A stretch of 64,000 nt of DNA from DSXH01 sp037446915 (GCA_037446915.1 JBBIHP010000003.1:4082-68081); one strand, 5' to 3'; counted from the stretch's first letter, positions 16,452-26,010 are shown. Numbers and translations are program-made. The notes: generated from the letters alone by a model not told the origin.

Positions 16452-19376
16452 ATGCCAGCACCTCAACAGATTATTGACCTTGTTAACCGCTTCGAGCGGA
16501 ATTATGAATCCTATACCAATGCAAATTATAACGAAACCCAAACACGCCGCGAATTTATAGACCCATTCTTCGAAGCGCTCGGATGGGACATTTCTAACCG
16601 ACTTGGTTACGCCGAAGCTTATAAAGATGTTGTCCACGAATACTCTCAGAAAACTACCGACTCGGTTGAAGCGCCCGACTACCTTTTCCGTATCGGCGGA
16701 ACAAGAAAATTCTTTGTTGAAGCTAAAAAACCAAACATAAAACTTGCGGATGATATTTCCCCCGCTTTCCAGCTGCGTAGATATGCATGGACGGCCAAAT
16801 TACCTTTAAGCATTCTTACCGACTTTGAGGAACTTGCTGTTTACGACTGCCGCATTAAACCGAATAAGAACGATAAACCTTCCACTGCAAGAATAAATTA
16901 CTACACTTACAAAGATTATATTGACAAGTGGGACGAAATTGAATCCGTATTTTCCAAAGATGCCGTGCTTAAAGGTTCATTCGATAAATTCGCTGAATCA
17001 AAAAAAGGAAAACGCGGAACCGCCGAAGTTGATGACGAGTTCTTAAAAGAAATTGAACATTGGCGCGAATTACTCGCCAAAAATATTGCGCTCAGAAACT
17101 CCAAACTTTCCAATCGCGAACTCAATTACTCCGTTCAGAAAATTATCGACCGTATTATTTTCCTCCGTATCTGCGAAGACCGCGGCATTGAAGAATACGG
17201 ACAATTACTTAATCATCTTAACGGAACAAATGTTTATAAACGCCTCTTACAAATCTTTACACGTGCCGATGAAAAATATAACTCCGGTCTTTTCCATTTC
17301 GAAACCGAGAAGGACCGACCTGAATCACCCGATGAAATTACACCCGATCTTAACATAGACGACAAAACCCTTAAAGATATTATTAGAACACTCTATTATC
17401 CCGATAGCCCTTACGAGTTCTCCGTTCTTCCCGCAGATATACTGGGACATGTTTACGAACAGTTCCTTGGTAAAGTAATCCGTTTAACACCGGCTCACCA
17501 GGCAAAGATTGAAGAAAAACCCGAAGTTAAAAAAGCCGGCGGCGTTTATTATACGCCAACTTATATTGTCGATTATATTGTTAAGAACACACTTGGCAAA
17601 TTATTGACCGATGATAAAAAACCGAACCACATTAGTAAATTAAAAATTTTAGACCCGGCTTGCGGAAGCGGTTCTTTTCTTATTGTTGCTTATCAATATC
17701 TGCTGGACTGGCATCTTAAATATTATATTAACAGTGATCCCGATAAACATGCTCAATCTAAAAATCCGCCAGTCTATTCCTCGTCTAACGGCGAATGGAA
17801 ACTTACTACTTCTGAGAGAAAGCGGATTCTGCTTAATAATATCTACGGCGTTGATATCGATCCTCAAGCTGTTGAAGTAACAAAACTCTCTCTTCTGTTA
17901 AAAGTTCTTGAAGGTGAAACCGAAGAAACTCTCTCTTCTCAATTTAAGTTTTTTAGAGAACGGGCATTACCGGACCTTGGCAGCAATATTAAATGCGGTA
18001 ACTCTCTTATTGGTCCCGATTTCTATCAGCAGACTGAACTGAATCTTATTACTGATGAAGAACGGATGCGGATTAATGTATTCGATTGGCATAAAGAATT
18101 TCCGGAAGTTTTTAATGATAGTCCTTCGGCAAGCTCAGGACAAGGATTTGATGTTGTGATTGGAAATCCACCGTATGGTGCTACATTTACACAAAACGAA
18201 ATGAATTATCTAAGGAACAAATTCACAACAACTCAAGGGGAAATAGACAGTTATACACTTTTTTTAGAAACAAGCTTAACTTTATTGAAGAGTAATGGAT
18301 TTTTTTCCATGATTCTTCCCGACACATGGCTTACAAATTATACGACTGAGATTTTTCGAAAATGGATATTATTTAATTTTTCACTTCTTGAAATAATACA
18401 TCTTAATGAGTATATATTTAATAAAGCAACTGTTGATCCAGTAATCGTTACGATGGAAAAATTAAAGCCACATACTAATCATATTGTTTCTATTAGAACT
18501 ATTCCTAAAAACCATAAACTAACTTCAATAGATTCAATTACTAACACAAACTACTTTAATCAAGAAAAGTGGTTGTCAAATCACAATGCACAGATAAAAA
18601 TTTATTTAACTAACGAACTTGAAGATTTCTTTGTTAAATTGGAAAACAATAGTATTAAACTAGAAAAACTGTTAGACTATAAAGCTGGTTGTAAACCATA
18701 TGAAGTTGGTAAAGGTAATCCTGCTCAAACTCGAACTATTTTAGACGAAAAACCCTTTACATCATTCAAACAATTTTCGAAAGATTGGAAAAAATTAATA
18801 AGAGGAAATGACGTAAAAAGATATTGTGTTAAAATTAAGAAACCTGAATGGATAAATTATGGTGACTGGCTCGCCGCACCACGTGATCCTAATATTTTTC
18901 AAGGTGAGAGATTACTAGTGCAAGCCATCCGAAATCCATCGTTAAAAAATAGAATTATTGTATCATTTGAAAATGAAGAGCTTATTTCACGCATTAATGT
19001 TTATACTCTATTAAAAAAGGATGGTGTTGATGTTCATTATTATTATTTACTAGGCATTTTAAACAGTGCATTAATGAACTGGTTTCTCAAACGAAATTAT
19101 GGGCTGCATACATATATTATTACCGGATTATTACAGTTACCTATTAGAATAATTAACTTCTCAGCTAAAAAAGAAAAAGAAATACATGACGCCATAGTAC
19201 ACTCGGCATCAAAAATAATTAATCTGAATAAAAGCTTAATCAAGGCTAACACCCCCCAAGAAAAAGAATCCCTTCAGCGGCAGATAGACGCAACGGATAG
19301 AGAGATAGACCGGCTTGTTTATGAGTTATACGGATTAACAGAAGAAGAAATAAAAATTGTAGAATCCATATCGTAG
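16452..19376 (+). CDS. Type IIG-like restriction-modification enzyme (nuclease, methyltransferase and specificity in one chain)
   Basis: 974 residues. The N-terminal PD-(D/E)xK nuclease shows D76 (EAPDYLF), E90 and K92 (FFVEAKKP). A helical linker leads to an adenine-N6 methyltransferase with motif I at 401 (DPACGSGSFL) and motif IV N572-P-P-Y. A TaqI/Eco57I-like target-recognition region follows from about 690 to 930, then a coiled-coil-like tail. A single chain of this kind cuts and methylates using SAM. Residues 557-565 (SPSASSGQG) just before motif IV are an in-frame repeat. The codon usage is more C-rich at third positions in the first 580 residues than afterwards, which may reflect mosaic origin. 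The stop codon touches a REP-like palindrome. Confidence 0.88.
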   Translation: MPAPQQIIDLVNRFERNYESYTNANYNETQTRREFIDPFFEALGWDISNRLGYAEAYKDVVHEYSQKTTDSVEAPDYLFRIGGTRKFFVEAKKPNIKLADDISPAFQLRRYAWTAKLPLSILTDFEELAVYDCRIKPNKNDKPSTARINYYTYKDYIDKWDEIESVFSKDAVLKGSFDKFAESKKGKRGTAEVDDEFLKEIEHWRELLAKNIALRNSKLSNRELNYSVQKIIDRIIFLRICEDRGIEEYGQLLNHLNGTNVYKRLLQIFTRADEKYNSGLFHFETEKDRPESPDEITPDLNIDDKTLKDIIRTLYYPDSPYEFSVLPADILGHVYEQFLGKVIRLTPAHQAKIEEKPEVKKAGGVYYTPTYIVDYIVKNTLGKLLTDDKKPNHISKLKILDPACGSGSFLIVAYQYLLDWHLKYYINSDPDKHAQSKNPPVYSSSNGEWKLTTSERKRILLNNIYGVDIDPQAVEVTKLSLLLKVLEGETEETLSSQFKFFRERALPDLGSNIKCGNSLIGPDFYQQTELNLITDEERMRINVFDWHKEFPEVFNDSPSASSGQGFDVVIGNPPYGATFTQNEMNYLRNKFTTTQGEIDSYTLFLETSLTLLKSNGFFSMILPDTWLTNYTTEIFRKWILFNFSLLEIIHLNEYIFNKATVDPVIVTMEKLKPHTNHIVSIRTIPKNHKLTSIDSITNTNYFNQEKWLSNHNAQIKIYLTNELEDFFVKLENNSIKLEKLLDYKAGCKPYEVGKGNPAQTRTILDEKPFTSFKQFSKDWKKLIRGNDVKRYCVKIKKPEWINYGDWLAAPRDPNIFQGERLLVQAIRNPSLKNRIIVSFENEELISRINVYTLLKKDGVDVHYYYLLGILNSALMNWFLKRNYGLHTYIITGLLQLPIRIINFSAKKEKEIHDAIVHSASKIINLNKSLIKANTPQEKESLQRQIDATDREIDRLVYELYGLTEEEIKIVESIS
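18121..18145 (+). repeat. In-frame repeat before the NPPY motif of the RM enzyme
   Basis: GTCCTTCGGCAAGCTCAGGA followed by CAAGG is a recognisable dispersed repeat with GTCCT/AGGAC ends. It is read as SPSASSGQG at a place where related enzymes vary in length. The reading frame is kept, so the enzyme is probably still functional. Confidence 0.7.
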
Positions 19377-19465
19377 GGAACGGTCTCAGACCGTTCCCAA
19401 TCCGGTATCAAACCGTTCCCAATCCGGTATCAGACCGTTCCCAATCCGGTATCAAACCATTCCCC
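19372..19465. repeat. REP-like palindrome and 22-bp tandem repeats, left flank of transposase
   Basis: GGGAACGGTCT (19376-19386) and AGACCGTTCCC (19388-19398) form a perfect 11-bp stem with a 1-base loop. The right arm is then iterated with a 22-bp period (AxACCGTTCCC AATCCGGTATC) about 3.5 times to 19465. It starts inside the stop codon of the RM gene and shares the CGTAGGGAAC lead with the palindrome at the right flank of the transposase. Confidence 0.85.
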
Positions 19466-19511
19466 ATTTATTTAATATTTGTTTATTTTTTGTCAACCTC
19501 ATTTATATTTT

Positions 19512-20006
19512 ATGAATAATTCATTACCCAATCGTAAACGGAACCGGCTGCAGAATTTTGATTATTCATCTACCGGTTATTATTTCATTACCATTTGCGT
19601 TAAGAACAAGAAAAAAATATTCGGCAATATTATCAACGGTAAAATTTCTCTAAATTTATTCGGTATAATTACCGAAGAATGCTGGAACGATTTACCAAAT
19701 CATTACAATTGCTCTATCGATTATTATTCAATTATGCCCGACCATTTTCATGGAATTCTGATAATTGAAAAATTACAAGACAAAAAAAATTATTCTCTCT
19801 CCGAAATCATTCGCGGATTTAAAACATTTTCATCAAAAAGGATTAATCTGGAAATTAAAAACAATAACCGTTTTCAATGGCAGAAATCTTTCTACGATCG
19901 CATTATTCGTAATGAGAAAGAACTTTACCAAATTAGAAAATATATCGAACAAAACCCCTTGAAATGGGAATTATCGCAAGAACTGCCGGAAAACCTTGAT
20001 ATCTAA
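19512..20006 (+). CDS. REP-associated tyrosine transposase (RAYT, IS200-like Y1 family)
   Basis: 164 residues from the ATG; a longer in-frame start exists but has no ribosome site. The HUH metal-binding pair is H78-F-H80 in IMPDHFHGILII, and Y128 in SFYDRIIRNEKEL is the likely catalytic tyrosine. YxFITICVKNKKKIFG near residue 23 and YIEQNPLKW near the end are typical of RAYTs. Such enzymes cut and move single-stranded REP palindromes and are usually domesticated single-copy genes. Related palindromes stand on both sides here. The gene is intact. Confidence 0.9.
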   Translation: MNNSLPNRKRNRLQNFDYSSTGYYFITICVKNKKKIFGNIINGKISLNLFGIITEECWNDLPNHYNCSIDYYSIMPDHFHGILIIEKLQDKKNYSLSEIIRGFKTFSSKRINLEIKNNNRFQWQKSFYDRIIRNEKELYQIRKYIEQNPLKWELSQELPENLDI

Positions 20007-20029
20007 TAATTTTTACTTTTGTGGGGAAC

Positions 20030-20060
20030 CGTAGGGAACAGTTTCAAACTGTTCCCTACG
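20030..20060. repeat. Perfect 15-bp-stem palindrome, right flank of transposase
   Basis: CGTAGGGAACAGTTT (20030-20044), one base, then AAACTGTTCCCTACG (20046-20060). The arm matches the left-flank arm CGTAGGGAACGGTCT at 13 of 15 positions. It is a candidate substrate of the adjacent RAYT. Confidence 0.85.
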
Positions 20061-20217
20061 ATGTTGTTCCATACCAGTACCAATATTTTTAAAAACACAA
20101 CCAAATAATTTTGAAACCGTCCAAACTAATTCATAATTTAGACACAAAAGAAAGACCTTCTATTTGAAATACATGCTTTTAATTAACAGATCTAAAACAC
20201 ACCACATAAGGGGGCTT

Positions 20218-23200
20218 ATGAAAAAACTCTTTTATTCAACTGTAATTCTATTTTCGTTTGCGGCTAATTACTATGCCCAGATGGATGCAAAAATGCTGCA
20301 ATATCCCGATGTATCTAAAACGCATATTGTGTTTTCCTATGCCGGAGATTTATGGACGGTTCCTAAAGAAGGCGGAACTGCAACAAGGTTAAGTTCTCCC
20401 AAAGGTCAGGAAGTCTTTCCAAAATTTTCTCCTGATGGTTCCCAAATAGCATTCAGCGGTAATTACGACGGCAACATGGATGTTTATGTAATGCCAACTA
20501 CCGGTGGAATTCCAACACGGGTTACTAATCATGGTATGGCAGATCGTATTATTGATTGGTATCCGGATAGCAAGAACCTTCTATTTGTTAACTCAAGTGA
20601 AAGCGGCAAGCAGCGATTCAGTCAATTCTACAAAGTTTCTCCCAAAGGTGGTTTGCCGGAAAAACTTCCCATTCCGTATGGTGAACACGCTTCACTATCA
20701 CCAGATGGAAAACAGATTGCTTACACAAACAAAACAGAATCCTTCCGCACATGGAAACGTTACCGCGGAGGCGATGCGGCTGATATCTGGTTATTCGATC
20801 TTGAAAAACTAACCGTTGATTACATTATTGTTAATCCCGCCGGTGATGAACTGCCAATGTGGAGCGGTAGAAAAATTTATTTTATTTCCGACCGCGGACC
20901 GGAAATTAGAATGAACATCTGGTCATATAACCTCGATACAAAAGAATTGAAACAGGTTACAAAGTTTACAGATTTCGATATTCACTTTCCATCACTCGGT
21001 CCATCCGAAATTGTATTCGAAGCTGGTGGAAAACTTTATCTGCTTAGTTTGGCAGATGAAAAATACCGTGAGGTAAAAGTTAATGTTGTTACAGATGCAA
21101 TTACTTTAATGCCCCGTAACGAAAAAGTTTCAAACTTAATTCAGAGTTTATCACTTTCGCCAGACGGTAAACGCGCAATGATTGAAGCACGCGGAGAAAT
21201 CTTTAACGTGCCGGCAGAAAATGGTGCGGTTATAAACGTTACAAAAACCTCCGGTGTTGCAGAGCGATATCCCGCATGGTCGCCTAATGGTAAGTTTGTT
21301 GCATACTGGAGCGATAAATCCGGCGAATATGAGTTAACAATCCGCGATATGGAAAAACCGGATGATGAAAAGAAACTTACTTCTTACGGAGAAGGTTATC
21401 GGTATAATCTTTTCTGGTCACCTAACAGCAAGATGATTGCGTTTGTTGATAAAGCGATGGATATAATGATCTATGATATGGATAAGGATAAAACATTTAA
21501 GGTTGATAAAGGAAAATTCTGGTACCAGGGAAATCTTACTCAATTCAAACCGGGCTGGTCTTCCGATAGCCGCTGGCTTGCATATCAGAATGATCTTGAT
21601 AACAGAAGCAGCGCGATCTTTATTTATGATACTAAAGAACAGAAAACTGTTCAGGCAACTTCCGGGTTTTATACGGATACTAATCCTGTTTTCGATCCCG
21701 ATGGAAAGTATTTATTCTTTATGACAAACAGAAACTTCACGCCGGTTTATAGCGACTTTGATAACACCTGGGTTTATCCGAATGCAACAAATTTAGCACT
21801 GGTTACATTAACACCCGATATTCTTTCGCCTCTTGCACCAAAGAATGATACTACTGCTATTAAAAAAGATGAAGTAAAGAAGGAAGAAAGTAAAGAAGTA
21901 AAGAAGGAAGAACCGAAGAAAGAGGAACCCAAAAAAGATGATAAAACAAAAGAAGTTAAAATCACTTTCGATAATTTTGAGAATCGTATTGTAGTTCTTC
22001 CACCTGCATACGGAAATTTTGCGGGGCTCGCTGCTGTTAGCGGAAAATTAATTTTCCACAGAACACCAAATACAGGTTCGGCAGATAGAAACAGACCTCT
22101 CTTCTTTTATGATATCGAAAAACGTGAAGAGAAAAAAATTGTTGATGATGTGGATGGATTTACTGTTTCTGCTGACGGTAAAAAATTAGCAGTTGTAAAA
22201 TCCGGTTCGTTCTCCGTAATTGATGTTGCAGAGAACCAGAAGCTTGATAAGAAGATGCCAACCGCAATGATGGAAATGACAGTTGATCCTAAACTGGAAT
22301 GGAAGCAGATATTTAATGACGTCTGGCGTCTTGTTAGAGATCTATTTTACGATAAAAATATGCATGGCGTCGATTGGAAAGAAATGGGTGACCGTTACGG
22401 TAAATTAGTTGACTACTGTGTAACACGCTGGGATCTTAATTACATTCTTGGTGAACTGATTTCCGAATTAAATGCATCGCATACATATCGGGGCGGTGGT
22501 GATACAGACGAAGCTGATTTCAGAAACGTTGGTTATCTTGGCATCAATTGGGAAATTGCTAACAACGCTTATAGAATTAAAAAGATTATTAGCGGTGCAC
22601 CCTGGGATAGTGAAGTTCGTTCGCCTTTACTAATGCCGGGATTAAAAGTAAAAGCCGGTGATTATATCCTCGCAGTTAACGGTGAAAAACTTGATGTTAA
22701 CAAAGCACCGTGGGCTGCATTCGAAGGACTTGCTGATAAATCCGTTGAGCTTACAATAAACGACAAACCCACAATGGATGGGGCTAAAAAAATTCTTGTG
22801 CAGACATTATCATCAGAAACCCGTTTGCGTAACCTGGAATGGATTGAACAGAACAGAAAATATGTTGAAGAGAAAACTAACGGGCGCGTCGGTTACATTT
22901 ATGTTCCGAGTACGGGTGTTGGAGATGGACAATATGAATTAGTTAGAATGTTCTATCCACAATTAAATAAAGAAGCATTAATTATTGATGAACGCTTTAA
23001 TAATGGTGGACAGATTCCTGATCGTTTCATCGAACTATTAAATCGTAAACCGCTTGCATACTGGGCAGTTCGCGATGGTAAGAACTGGCAGTGGCCTCCT
23101 CAAGCTCACTTCGGTCCAAAAGTAATGTTGATAAACGGATGGAGCGGTTCCGGCGGCGATGCATTCCCGGATTATTTCCGTAAAGCTGGATTAGGTCCAA

Positions 23201-23484
23201 TAATCGGCACAAGAACATGGGGCGGATTAATTGGTATTACCGGTGCACCAACTCTAATTGATGGCGGAAGTTTATCTGTGCCTACTTTCAGAATGTATGA
23301 CCCGGACGGTAAATGGTTTAAAGAAGGTCATGGTGTTGATCCTGATATCGAAGTTGTTGATGATCCATCAAAACTTGCAAAGGGAGTTGATCCTCAACTT
23401 GAGAGAGCTGTTCAGGAAATTTTGAAAGCACTTGAGAAGAATCCTTATAAAGAGCCGAAACAACCGGCTTATGAAAAACGGTAA
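20218..23484 (+). CDS. Secreted tricorn-like S41 protease with beta-propellers
   Basis: 1088 residues from the ATG preceded by AAGGGGG; an upstream in-frame ATG would spoil the signal peptide (MKKLFYSTVILFSFAANYYAQ). Two TolB/tricorn-type propellers (about 25-330 and 330-660) with SPDGxxI/F repeats precede a Lys/Glu-rich linker (KKEEPKKEEPKKDDKTKE, around 560-590), a C1 helical domain, a PDZ domain (about 790-860) and the S41 catalytic core. The probable nucleophile is S978 in NGWSGSGGDAFPDYF, and NASHTY supplies a likely catalytic His. Tricorn enzymes degrade oligopeptides. Export suggests peptide processing in the periplasm or outside. Confidence 0.9.
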   Translation: MKKLFYSTVILFSFAANYYAQMDAKMLQYPDVSKTHIVFSYAGDLWTVPKEGGTATRLSSPKGQEVFPKFSPDGSQIAFSGNYDGNMDVYVMPTTGGIPTRVTNHGMADRIIDWYPDSKNLLFVNSSESGKQRFSQFYKVSPKGGLPEKLPIPYGEHASLSPDGKQIAYTNKTESFRTWKRYRGGDAADIWLFDLEKLTVDYIIVNPAGDELPMWSGRKIYFISDRGPEIRMNIWSYNLDTKELKQVTKFTDFDIHFPSLGPSEIVFEAGGKLYLLSLADEKYREVKVNVVTDAITLMPRNEKVSNLIQSLSLSPDGKRAMIEARGEIFNVPAENGAVINVTKTSGVAERYPAWSPNGKFVAYWSDKSGEYELTIRDMEKPDDEKKLTSYGEGYRYNLFWSPNSKMIAFVDKAMDIMIYDMDKDKTFKVDKGKFWYQGNLTQFKPGWSSDSRWLAYQNDLDNRSSAIFIYDTKEQKTVQATSGFYTDTNPVFDPDGKYLFFMTNRNFTPVYSDFDNTWVYPNATNLALVTLTPDILSPLAPKNDTTAIKKDEVKKEESKEVKKEEPKKEEPKKDDKTKEVKITFDNFENRIVVLPPAYGNFAGLAAVSGKLIFHRTPNTGSADRNRPLFFYDIEKREEKKIVDDVDGFTVSADGKKLAVVKSGSFSVIDVAENQKLDKKMPTAMMEMTVDPKLEWKQIFNDVWRLVRDLFYDKNMHGVDWKEMGDRYGKLVDYCVTRWDLNYILGELISELNASHTYRGGGDTDEADFRNVGYLGINWEIANNAYRIKKIISGAPWDSEVRSPLLMPGLKVKAGDYILAVNGEKLDVNKAPWAAFEGLADKSVELTINDKPTMDGAKKILVQTLSSETRLRNLEWIEQNRKYVEEKTNGRVGYIYVPSTGVGDGQYELVRMFYPQLNKEALIIDERFNNGGQIPDRFIELLNRKPLAYWAVRDGKNWQWPPQAHFGPKVMLINGWSGSGGDAFPDYFRKAGLGPIIGTRTWGGLIGITGAPTLIDGGSLSVPTFRMYDPDGKWFKEGHGVDPDIEVVDDPSKLAKGVDPQLERAVQEILKALEKNPYKEPKQPAYEKR

Positions 23485-23487
23485 AAA

Positions 23488-23588
23488 AGACGTGCCTTCT
23501 GAGAGAGCATCGAAGTAGGCATGTCTAAAAAACGGAAGCTTTGCTTTAATGCTAAGGCGGTGGACTTAGTTGGACGCCGCTGCTTCCG
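23488..23588. repeat. Two nested hairpins between convergent genes
   Basis: AGACGTGCCT (23488-23497) pairs with AGGCATGTCT (23517-23526). CGGAAGC (23533-23539) pairs with GCTTCCG (23582-23588), and GGCG/CGCC (23556-23559, 23575-23578) pairs inside it. The element fills the gap between the tricorn gene and the convergent lectin gene and may terminate both, but it lacks a long T tract and looks more like a dispersed repeat. Confidence 0.6.
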
Positions 23589-24635
23589 CTAATTAAAAAT
23601 TTTATCCCAAAATTCTTTCCAGAAATTTGTGCTTTTACCGCTTCTACTTTTTCTGTAATACTTTGAATAATTATCATCTGTTAAAATTGAAACAGGACCC
23701 TGGTATATACCTCCGAATCTGTATCCGTCATAAACACGTATTGCAATTGTATTCATTGAACCAAATCTTAATAATCCTTCGGGAATTCCATATACTCTCT
23801 CTTTATCAAAATCCTTCGAATTATTCCATCGCTTTGGAGGATTATTAATTTGTCCGGTAGTACCAATTAATTCTCCATTAATATATGTTTCGTCAAAATC
23901 ATCAATCTTGCCGGCAACAAGAAGAAGCTTCTTCCCCTTTAACTTTTCCGGAACAAAAAACTCTAATCGATACCAGCAATAACCGTCGTGTTCTTTATAG
24001 CCTTGATACTCCCAATAACCGGGGACAAACATTTTATCCCAGTTAGAATCATCATAATCTTCTTTGCTCCACAGTGGATTGTCGGAAGTTCTAAATTTCC
24101 AGACTCCTGTAAGGTTAATATCAAAGTATGGAACTTCAAAAATTCCGATGTCGCCTTCAACAATTCCGCCTACTTGCTGTGAATCATAAACTCGGACGGC
24201 GATCAGGTTGGTATTATCAAAATTGATTAACTCTTCAGGAATTGGATACTGCCGCCATACATTGTAAGTAGATGAATAATTCGGAGGGAAAGAACCCGAA
24301 AACCCGATGAGTGTGTTGTTAAAATAGACTTCATCAGTATCATCAATTCTTCCTAGAACAAGTGTCAGACTTCGTCCTTTTGCTTTGGATGGAATTACAA
24401 AACTTTTTCTGTACCATGCGTAGCCATTGTATCCGTGGAATCCCTCATCTTCCCATGATGATGGAACCTTAACAACTTCCCAGTTACTATCATCATAATC
24501 CGGTTTCTTTCTATCGATATCATCGCCGATAGAAAATTTCCAGCGCCCTTTAAGCTCCACAATTTTATTCTGTGCCAGAAACGGATCCTTGCAAATCAAT
24601 AAAACAAAATAAACGAGTATTAGTCTGTATTGCAT
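23589..24635 (-). CDS. Secreted protein with two GH2-type sugar-binding (jelly-roll) domains
   Basis: 348 residues: signal peptide (about 1-21), then two homologous domains of roughly 150 residues. Each runs GRWKFSIGDD / GVWKFRTSDN, PDYDDSNWEVVKVPSSWE / EDYDDSNWDKMFVPGYWE, YAWYRKSFVIP / YCWYRLEFFVP and GRIDDTDEVYFNN / GKIDDFDETYING. These are hallmarks of the N-terminal carbohydrate-binding domain of glycoside hydrolase family 2. No catalytic TIM barrel is present, so this is a stand-alone tandem lectin-like protein. A Ser/Lys-rich tail follows. Its glycan target is unknown. Confidence 0.75.
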   Translation of the reverse strand: MQYRLILVYFVLLICKDPFLAQNKIVELKGRWKFSIGDDIDRKKPDYDDSNWEVVKVPSSWEDEGFHGYNGYAWYRKSFVIPSKAKGRSLTLVLGRIDDTDEVYFNNTLIGFSGSFPPNYSSTYNVWRQYPIPEELINFDNTNLIAVRVYDSQQVGGIVEGDIGIFEVPYFDINLTGVWKFRTSDNPLWSKEDYDDSNWDKMFVPGYWEYQGYKEHDGYCWYRLEFFVPEKLKGKKLLLVAGKIDDFDETYINGELIGTTGQINNPPKRWNNSKDFDKERVYGIPEGLLRFGSMNTIAIRVYDGYRFGGIYQGPVSILTDDNYSKYYRKSRSGKSTNFWKEFWDKIFN

Positions 24636-24710
24636 TTTCGTGTCGATTCTATTTTCTTCAAAATAATTTACAAGAGCATTTTGTGAATTAAGTAATTCAT
24701 TAAAAATATG

Positions 24711-25166
24711 TTACCGTTTTGCATCAACAATTGAACTTATAAAAGGATTATTTATATCTACAGACTTAACAAATTCATTATACATTGTTCCATAGATATG
24801 ATTTAAGTTACTATCGGGTTGAATCTTAGTTAAATTAAATACCGCTTCAATTCCTTCTTCGGAACCGATCATAAATAGAGAGAGTGCAATTAACACTTTA
24901 CAATTATCGTCAATATTGGAATTAAGTTTTTCAATTAACGCCGGCACAGTTTCTACTAACCTGTATTTACCAGCTAAATAAGCTGCACTTTTCATTAGAC
25001 CGGTATTATCAGATTTAATTCCTTCAATCAACATAGCTACTGCAGCTTTTCTGTTTTTGCACTTAAAATCATCCGGCATGGTTGCATTCATAGACGTAGT
25101 TAAAAGAGCCAGAGCAAAAAGAAATAAGATTCCTTTTCTTACTGAGTTTTTTTCTAACGATTTCAT
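24711..25166 (-). CDS. Small secreted HEAT-repeat-like protein
   Basis: 151 residues with a signal peptide (about 1-28) and a strong AGGAGG ribosome site. The mature part holds helical pairs such as RKAAVAMLIEGIKSDNTGLMKSAAYLAGKY and VPALIEKLNSNIDDNCKVLIALSLFMIGSEEGIEAVFNL, which resemble HEAT or armadillo repeats used for protein contacts. It lies 136 bp downstream of the histidine kinase/regulator pair on the same strand and might be controlled by it. Function is unknown. Confidence 0.7.
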   Translation of the reverse strand: MKSLEKNSVRKGILFLFALALLTTSMNATMPDDFKCKNRKAAVAMLIEGIKSDNTGLMKSAAYLAGKYRLVETVPALIEKLNSNIDDNCKVLIALSLFMIGSEEGIEAVFNLTKIQPDSNLNHIYGTMYNEFVKSVDINNPFISSIVDAKR

Positions 25167-25302
25167 TTTGAACCTCCTTTGTCCATTGTGAACTTATTTT
25201 TTGTTTACTTCGGTTCTTTAGACAAGATGGTTCAAAACAAAGTTGTCATACTCAAGTAATCAATTGTAAAAAGATGTCACAACCAAATAGAACACAAAAT
25301 TT

Positions 25303-25983
25303 TTAACCGCTTATTAATTTATATCCGATACCGTGAACAGTAAGAATTATTTTTGGATGATCCGGGTCTGCTTCTATTTTCTGTCTTAACCGCAAAATAA
25401 AATTATCTACTGTTCGTGTAGTTGTTGCTTCCTGTTTCCAGACATATTTAAGAAGAGAATCGCGGCTGACTGTTTGATTGCGATGATTCCACAAATACTC
25501 TAAGAGTTCGAATTCCCTGTGAGACATTTGTATCTCGGTTCCGTTTTCGAATGCGTTGAAAGTTTTAAAGTGAAGTTCAAGTTTACCGATCAATATTGAA
25601 TCCAAATTATTGTCAAGTTCACCCGAACGTCTTAACACAGCTTTAATTCTTGCAATCAATTCCCGCAAGCTAAATGGTTTTGTAATATAGTCATCGGCGC
25701 CAATTTCAAGTCCTACAACCTTATCTATTTCTTCTCCTTTTGCAGTAAGCAGAATAATCGGCGTTTTATTTTTTGCTTCACGGACTTTTTTGCATACATC
25801 AAATCCGGAAAGTCTGGGCAGCATTACATCTAATATTATCAGATCATATTTACCGTTGTTAATTTTTTCTAAACCCGCAACACCATCATCGGCAGAATCA
25901 GTTTCATAACCTTCGAATTCAAGATTATCAATCAATCCCATTCTCATCGAAGGTTCATCTTCTATAATTAATATCCGAGCCAT
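25303..25983 (-). CDS. OmpR/PhoB-family response regulator
   Basis: 226 residues. The receiver domain has the acidic pair E8-D9, phospho-acceptor D52 in DLIILDVMLPRLSG, and the conserved TAKGEEIDKVVGLEIGADDYITKPF stretch around residue 82-105 with its Lys. The C-terminal winged helix (about 130-226) ends in RTVDNFILRLRQKIEADPDHPKIILTVHGIGYKL, typical of OmpR-type DNA binding. It starts 27 bp after the histidine kinase gene, so the two form a two-component operon. Target genes are not evident. Confidence 0.92.
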   Translation of the reverse strand: MARILIIEDEPSMRMGLIDNLEFEGYETDSADDGVAGLEKINNGKYDLIILDVMLPRLSGFDVCKKVREAKNKTPIILLTAKGEEIDKVVGLEIGADDYITKPFSLRELIARIKAVLRRSGELDNNLDSILIGKLELHFKTFNAFENGTEIQMSHREFELLEYLWNHRNQTVSRDSLLKYVWKQEATTTRTVDNFILRLRQKIEADPDHPKIILTVHGIGYKLISG

Positions 25984-26010
25984 TTTTACTCCGGACTAAA
26001 ATTTGCAAAT

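Noticed and set aside
19376..19465. 22-bp tandem repeats resembling a short CRISPR array
   Set aside because: The repeats are contiguous with a 22-bp period and no unique spacers, no cas genes are near, and the unit is half of the RAYT-associated palindrome.
20164..20217. Upstream ATG extending the tricorn-like protease by 18 residues
   Set aside because: The extension is polar and would bury the signal peptide; the ATG at 20218 has AAGGGGG at the right distance.
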